Below, one piece after another: positions 11,845-14,994 of a stretch of 14,994 bases of DNA. Within the stretch, counting starts at the first letter, position 1, and each line of letters begins with the position of its first letter. Source of the DNA: Candidatus Methylomirabilis sp. GTDB taxonomy: Bacteria; Patescibacteriota; Patescibacteriia; DYHP01. The notes beneath the pieces were generated by a model. That model had not been told where the DNA came from, searched no databases, and was given only the letters and a program-made list of their open reading frames with translations. The stretch is from assembly GCA_020724105.1 (NCBI GenBank), contig DYHP01000022.1:1-14994 (forward strand). Reading direction: 5' to 3'. The position numbers and the translations under genes are program-made.

Positions 11845-13871
11845 TTATTATGTTTCCACAAGTCGCGCAAATGCTCTTTTTGGAAAAAGCAAAGGAGCAA
11901 CGGATGCTCAAAATTTTTGTTTATCCCGACGCGGAAAACGGGCCTGCGCGAAATAAGTGGTGCATTTTCGGCCTTATTTCCACCTCCTCGAGCCAGATGA
12001 TCTCGGCCATTTTTAATACTATAAAGCAACATTTGGACGGCGACGCCATGCTGCGAGGAGAGTTTGATTATTTTTCGACCGAAATTATCTTGGAAAAAAT
12101 TCTGCAAAGAATAAACGAAAAAATTTTCAAAATGTTTATAAATTCACGCGACGCCAATGTAAAAATCGCCGACATTTTGCTCGTGGCGGTAAAAGAATCG
12201 CAAATTTCCGTTGCCGGCTGCGGCGGCATCTTTCCGATTTTCATCAGAAAAAACGAAAGGGGCCGCAGCCCTTTTGAGGGAAGCGACCCCCAAAAATATG
12301 ATTTCAACATCATCAACTTATTTGAAGGATTGGAGGACAATGTTTTTGATTCCGCGCGCGGATTTCAAAATATCGTTACTGGCGAAATCCAACCGGGCGA
12401 CATTTTAATCATAAACACCAAACAATTATGGGATTTCATCAGTAATGAAAATATCTTGGATTATTTTTTGCGCCTGCCTCCCCGGAGCGCGGTGGAATTT
12501 GTAAGAAACAGAATTGATAACTTGGATGATTTTCCGCCCAAGACGGACTCCGACTTGAGTTGGGGAAAATATAAAAATAACTTATGGGGCGCGATTTTGG
12601 TGTTAAGCTGGCGCACGCGGGAAATGTATTTAAAAAACGCCAAAACCGTCGGTAAATTCAACGCTTCGTTTGCGCACCTCGTCAGTTTAACGGAACGAAC
12701 GGAAAAAATTTTGACTTCGTCTTTTAATAATATCTTGGTCAAAAACACCCTTAAATCGATATTAAACGGCCGGCGGAATCTTAAAAAAAGCAAAAATGAA
12801 AACGACGAATACGAAAGACCTCCGCGCAGATGGCAAAATAAATATAGATTCTTTTTCCGAACAATCGCTCGACTTATTTTGGCGGTATTCATTGTTTTTT
12901 TTAGAATTTTCAAAGACCTTTATCTTTTTATCAGCAATCGGAGTAAAATTAAATTCGTCAATTTTAATTTGGGCTTAGAAGATATGTTGAAAAATATAAT
13001 TTCAAAATTCAATTTGTTTCCCATAAAAGCAAAATCGTTTCTTGTAATAACCATTGCCCTGTCGGTGATGCTCAGTCAAAGCGTATTTGTGGTAAATTCG
13101 CGCCTTAACCAAAAAAAAGCGGAACAGGAAATAAATCAAACGGTTCAAAAAATTCGTGAAAATTTAACCGCGGCCGAAGCAAGCATGATTTACAAAGACA
13201 ATGCGACCGCTTACAATTCAATAATGGATTCTATAAATCTGTTGGAAACCTTGCCTCAAAAGACAAAAATGGACAAATTAAGGCGAATGGATTTGGCTGA
13301 GGAAATAGACAAAATTCGTTTCTCGTATCAGCGCATTGCGATAATCCAAGACCCCGTGGTTGTTGCCAATCTGAACGAGGAAATTGGCAAGCAAATGTTT
13401 ATAGCCAACGGCAAATTGATAATTTTAACGGATGAAAATAATTTCTATGTTTTAAATCCCCGCGACGGCAAAGCGCTTCTGTCAAACACCGACGAAACCA
13501 AAAAATTATCGTCAAATTACAGAAATCAAACGGCATTTTTCAGAAATAACGAAATGCTCAATTCCGGTTTGCCTATTTACGCCAAAAGCGGCAAAAGCGA
13601 CGTAAAATGGGACCCGCTCGATCCGCCGATTACAGAAACCGCGTCGGGCAACAAAGTTTGGACGTCGAAAGACTCGCTATTTCTTTACGTTTTAGACCCC
13701 GCCGGAAAACGGCTGATTATCTACAATAAAAATGGCAATCTTAAAAAACAATATTCTTCCCCGCAATTTAGTGATTTGAAAGATTTCGCGGTTGATGAAA
13801 AAAACAAACAGCTCTTTTTATTGAGCGGGAATAAAATTTTAGGGCTGGTGACGGAACATTTGTCTAATTAA
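11817..13871 (+). CDS. Degenerate PP2C-like protein with two membrane segments, coiled coil and propeller-like C-terminus
   Basis: 684 aa from ATG 11817, chosen because GAGGA (11806-11810) lies 6 nt upstream; the frame is open back to 11622, but that part is spacer and repeats. Residues about 30-265 resemble a PP2C/SpoIIE phosphatase: KIADILLVAVKESQISVAGCG, GIFPIFIRKN (like GDSRxYLxRxG) and GEIQPGDILIINTKQLWDF (like LxxGDxLLLxSDGLxD). The metal-binding Asp residues expected in DGxGG and SDGLxD are not seen, so it is probably a pseudophosphatase. Hydrophobic segments at about 345-372 and 407-426 flank a short loop. A coiled coil follows (428-515), then beta-rich repeats (520-684, e.g. GKLIILTDENNFYVLNPRDGK and DSLFLYVLDPAGKRLIIYNK) that suggest part of a propeller. 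It looks like a membrane sensor or scaffold. Function unknown. It converges on rplL 16 bp away. Confidence 0.68.
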   Translation: MLSEEIGNLVIMFPQVAQMLFLEKAKEQRMLKIFVYPDAENGPARNKWCIFGLISTSSSQMISAIFNTIKQHLDGDAMLRGEFDYFSTEIILEKILQRINEKIFKMFINSRDANVKIADILLVAVKESQISVAGCGGIFPIFIRKNERGRSPFEGSDPQKYDFNIINLFEGLEDNVFDSARGFQNIVTGEIQPGDILIINTKQLWDFISNENILDYFLRLPPRSAVEFVRNRIDNLDDFPPKTDSDLSWGKYKNNLWGAILVLSWRTREMYLKNAKTVGKFNASFAHLVSLTERTEKILTSSFNNILVKNTLKSILNGRRNLKKSKNENDEYERPPRRWQNKYRFFFRTIARLILAVFIVFFRIFKDLYLFISNRSKIKFVNFNLGLEDMLKNIISKFNLFPIKAKSFLVITIALSVMLSQSVFVVNSRLNQKKAEQEINQTVQKIRENLTAAEASMIYKDNATAYNSIMDSINLLETLPQKTKMDKLRRMDLAEEIDKIRFSYQRIAIIQDPVVVANLNEEIGKQMFIANGKLIILTDENNFYVLNPRDGKALLSNTDETKKLSSNYRNQTAFFRNNEMLNSGLPIYAKSGKSDVKWDPLDPPITETASGNKVWTSKDSLFLYVLDPAGKRLIIYNKNGNLKKQYSSPQFSDLKDFAVDEKNKQLFLLSGNKILGLVTEHLSN
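12259..12290. repeat. Palindromic hairpin inside the PP2C-like gene
   Basis: Centred at 12274/12275: GGGG/CCCC, one mismatch, CGC/GCG, two mismatches, CCCT/AGGG, loop TTTG. It is read in frame as about residues 148-158 (RGRSPFEGSDP), a Gly/Pro-rich segment between two predicted beta strands. More degenerate than the tgt, murC and wzy-like examples. Confidence 0.6.
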
Positions 13872-13887
13872 TCGTCTCAATCCCCCT

Positions 13888-14292
13888 TTACTTCAGAGTT
13901 ACCTTAGCGCCTGCTTCTTCCAATTTTTTCTTTATCATGTTCGCTTCATCTTTGCCAACGCCTTCTTTTACGATTTTCGGCGCGGCGTCAACCAAGTCCT
14001 TGGCGTCTTTAAGGCCAAGGGTGGTGATTTCTCGGAGCGCCTTGATGACGCTGATTTTATTGGCGCCGGACTCGGTAATTTCAACGTTGAAAACCGTTTT
14101 TTCTTCCTCGGCCGGAGCGGCTTCGCCAGCGCCTGCGGCGGCAACCGCCATTACCGGCGCGGCGGCGCTAACGCCGAATTTTTCCTCCAAAATTTTGACG
14201 AGTTCCGAAAGTTCCAAAACCGACAATTTTTCAATTGTGTCAACAAGGGCTTTGAATTTTTCGGGAACCGCGACTTCCTTTTTTTCTGTCAT
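13888..14292 (-). CDS. rplL: Ribosomal protein bL12 (L7/L12)
   Basis: 134 aa from ATG 14292 (MTEKKEVAVPEKFKALV). An in-frame ATG at 14307 would add MASIN and is possible, but it lies inside a predicted stem. The N-terminal dimerisation and L10-binding domain (LVDTIEKLSVLELSELVKILEEKFG by key residues SVLEL, LV, LEEKFGV) is followed by an Ala/Gly/Pro hinge (about 42-64). The C-terminal factor-binding domain has NKISVIKALREIT, LGLKDAKDLVDAAP and the final EEAGAKVTLK. The stalk binds translation GTPases. rplJ lies directly upstream, the usual order. No ribosome site is clear, and no terminator is seen in the 16 bp before the convergent PP2C-like gene. Confidence 0.97.
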   Translation of the reverse strand: MTEKKEVAVPEKFKALVDTIEKLSVLELSELVKILEEKFGVSAAAPVMAVAAAGAGEAAPAEEEKTVFNVEITESGANKISVIKALREITTLGLKDAKDLVDAAPKIVKEGVGKDEANMIKKKLEEAGAKVTLK

Positions 14293-14302
14293 ATTTATAG
14301 AA

Positions 14303-14396
14303 GCCATTGAACGCCATCACTACGCCATTGCACGCCAAAAATCTGGCGCAAAATGACGCCTGCCTGCGCAGGCAGGTAGTGATAGCGTAAAATGGC
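14303..14396. promoter_or_regulatory. Structured rplJ-rplL spacer with nested palindromes
   Basis: Outer arms 14303-14323 and 14376-14396 pair at 18 of 21 positions. Inside are a small hairpin (CGCCA 14333-14337 with TGGCG 14344-14348) and a perfect 18-bp palindrome CCTGCCTGCGCAGGCAGG (14359-14376), whose last base also closes the outer stem. A direct repeat gccattgMacgcca occurs at 14303-14316 and 14324-14337. The minus-strand mRNA would carry this between the two stalk genes, with the upstream rplL ATG (14307) inside the outer stem. Confidence 0.6.
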
Positions 14397-14399
14397 GAT

Positions 14400-14918
14400 T
14401 TATTTTTTATCTTTAATAGCGTTTAATACCTGAACTAGTCCTCGAAAATTTCCGGCCAAGACGGTTACGAAACCGGAGGCCGGATAATTAATGCAGCCAA
14501 CCAACCTTGCCAAAAGTTCGGGCTTAGAAGGCAATTTTGACAAAGCAATCACCTGCCGTTCGGCAATCAATTTTCCATCAAGAATGCCGGCGACAATTTT
14601 TAATTTTTCATTGTCTTTGGCGAATTTGGCGAGAATTTTGGCCGGCGCCACTTCGTCGGCATAAGCGAAAACCAAGGCAAAATTGCCCGGAATCGCCTTT
14701 GGATCAATGTCCAATTTTGTTTGGGCGCAGGCGCGCTTAAACAAGGTTTTTTTGGCAACCAAATAATCAATCGTTTCTTTTTTCAGCAATTTGCGGAGCG
14801 ATTGAATATCCGACACCTTTAATCCTTCGTAATTAACCAAAATTATCGACTTGCTTTTTTTAATTTTATCTTGCAAATCTTCCGCCATTTTAATTTTTTG
14901 TTCTTTTGTTTTAGCCAT
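14400..14918 (-). CDS. rplJ: Ribosomal protein uL10
   Basis: 172 aa from ATG 14918 (MAKTKEQKIKMAEDL). L10 anchors L12 dimers to 23S rRNA at the GTPase stalk. Family marks: KIKKSKSIILVNYEGLKVSD, the LRKLLKKE helix, YLVAKKTLFKRA, GNFALVFAYADEVAPAKIL, and KLPSKPELLARLVGCINYPASGF followed by the C-terminal L12-binding helix (LAGNFRGLVQVLNAIKDKK); the last two are described by key residues KLPSKPELLA and GLVQVLNAI. Length is normal. No ribosome site is visible. The leader directly upstream (14923-14944) carries a motif also found, partly, upstream of rplL and, inverted, just past the rplJ stop. Confidence 0.97.
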   Translation of the reverse strand: MAKTKEQKIKMAEDLQDKIKKSKSIILVNYEGLKVSDIQSLRKLLKKETIDYLVAKKTLFKRACAQTKLDIDPKAIPGNFALVFAYADEVAPAKILAKFAKDNEKLKIVAGILDGKLIAERQVIALSKLPSKPELLARLVGCINYPASGFVTVLAGNFRGLVQVLNAIKDKK

Positions 14919-14922
14919 AATT

Positions 14923-14944
14923 AATCGCCATTTTACGTTATCAC
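14923..14944. repeat. Leader motif upstream of rplJ, copied in inverse after rplJ
   Basis: The 22 bp at 14923-14944 match the reverse complement of 14379-14400 at 21 positions, so rplJ is flanked by near-perfect inverted repeats. On the coding strand the motif reads GTGATAACGTAAAATGGC, and the rplL leader has GTGATGGCGTTCAATGGC at nearly the same distance from its start. Confidence 0.8.
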
Positions 14945-14968
14945 CCCAGTATCAAAGCCCGACAAACT

Positions 14969-14994
14969 GTCATTCTGAACTTGATTCAGAATCT
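14969..14994. repeat. Palindromic element at the window edge, same family as in murC
   Basis: TGTCATTCTGAA...TTCAGAATCT, with arms 14972-14979 and 14985-14992 (8 bp perfect, 5-nt loop). It shares the TGTCATTC start and GAATC end with the murC element (5821-5849), while the stem bases differ by paired changes. It is intergenic here, upstream of rplJ, and may continue past the window. Confidence 0.75.

Noticed and set aside
12068..12913. Open frames on the minus strand within the PP2C-like gene
   Set aside because: No ribosome sites or recognisable domains; the plus-strand frame runs unbroken with coherent domains.
13937..14356. 139-codon open frame on the plus strand
   Set aside because: Antisense to rplL; its Ala/Ser-rich product is a shadow of the L12 hinge.

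Overview
The window looks like a piece of a Candidatus Patescibacteria (CPR) chromosome, probably of the Parcubacteria group. This is inferred from overall character: low GC, few clear Shine-Dalgarno sites, flavin-dependent ThyX, a very short TsaB-like protein, a Wzy_C ligase fused to TPRs, and many GC-rich palindromes scattered through an AT-rich background. TGA is used as a stop (GH113-like gene, wzy-like gene), so the code is table 11, not the TGA=Gly code of Gracilibacteria/Absconditabacteria. No marker here fixes the phylum beyond doubt.

Layout. 169-1641 (-) encodes a membrane-anchored GH113-like glycosidase with a jelly-roll module nested in its barrel. Upstream on the same strand lie tRNA-Ser(UGA) (1761-1850) and tRNA-Ser(GGA) (2097-2182), the second inside a perfect 20-bp inverted repeat. 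rsmI and tgt (4232-2338, -) overlap by 10 bp and share a divergent promoter region with thyX (4399-5028, +). The two promoters overlap at their -35 boxes. A bidirectional terminator (5045-5077) separates thyX from a long minus-strand block that reads 11642 -> 5095: winged-helix/dead-nucleotidyltransferase regulator, TsaB-like protein, GT2 membrane glycosyltransferase, O-antigen-ligase/TPR protein, MurC. From the same divergent spacer a plus-strand gene (11817-13871) encodes a degenerate PP2C domain, two membrane segments, a coiled coil and a propeller-like C-terminus. It converges on rplL and rplJ (-), which are separated by an unusual structured spacer.

How the genes fit. rsmI, tgt, the TsaB-like protein, two tRNAs and the L10/L12 stalk genes serve translation. 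GT2, the Wzy_C ligase and MurC suggest making and attaching surface glycan next to peptidoglycan precursor synthesis, and the GH113-like protein would act on glycan outside the membrane.

The strongest unexplained signals are (1) palindromic elements that lie in frame inside coding sequences: tgt, murC, the wzy-like gene and probably the PP2C-like gene, one of them sharing its ends with an intergenic copy at the window edge; (2) a 119-bp spacer/3'-end region built of 17 consecutive phased 7-bp units, with a second heptad array in the 11.65-kb divergent spacer; (3) an rplJ-rplL region with three related copies of one motif arranged so that alternative pairings are possible; (4) the tRNA-Ser(GGA) whose acceptor stem continues 13 bp into leader and trailer.
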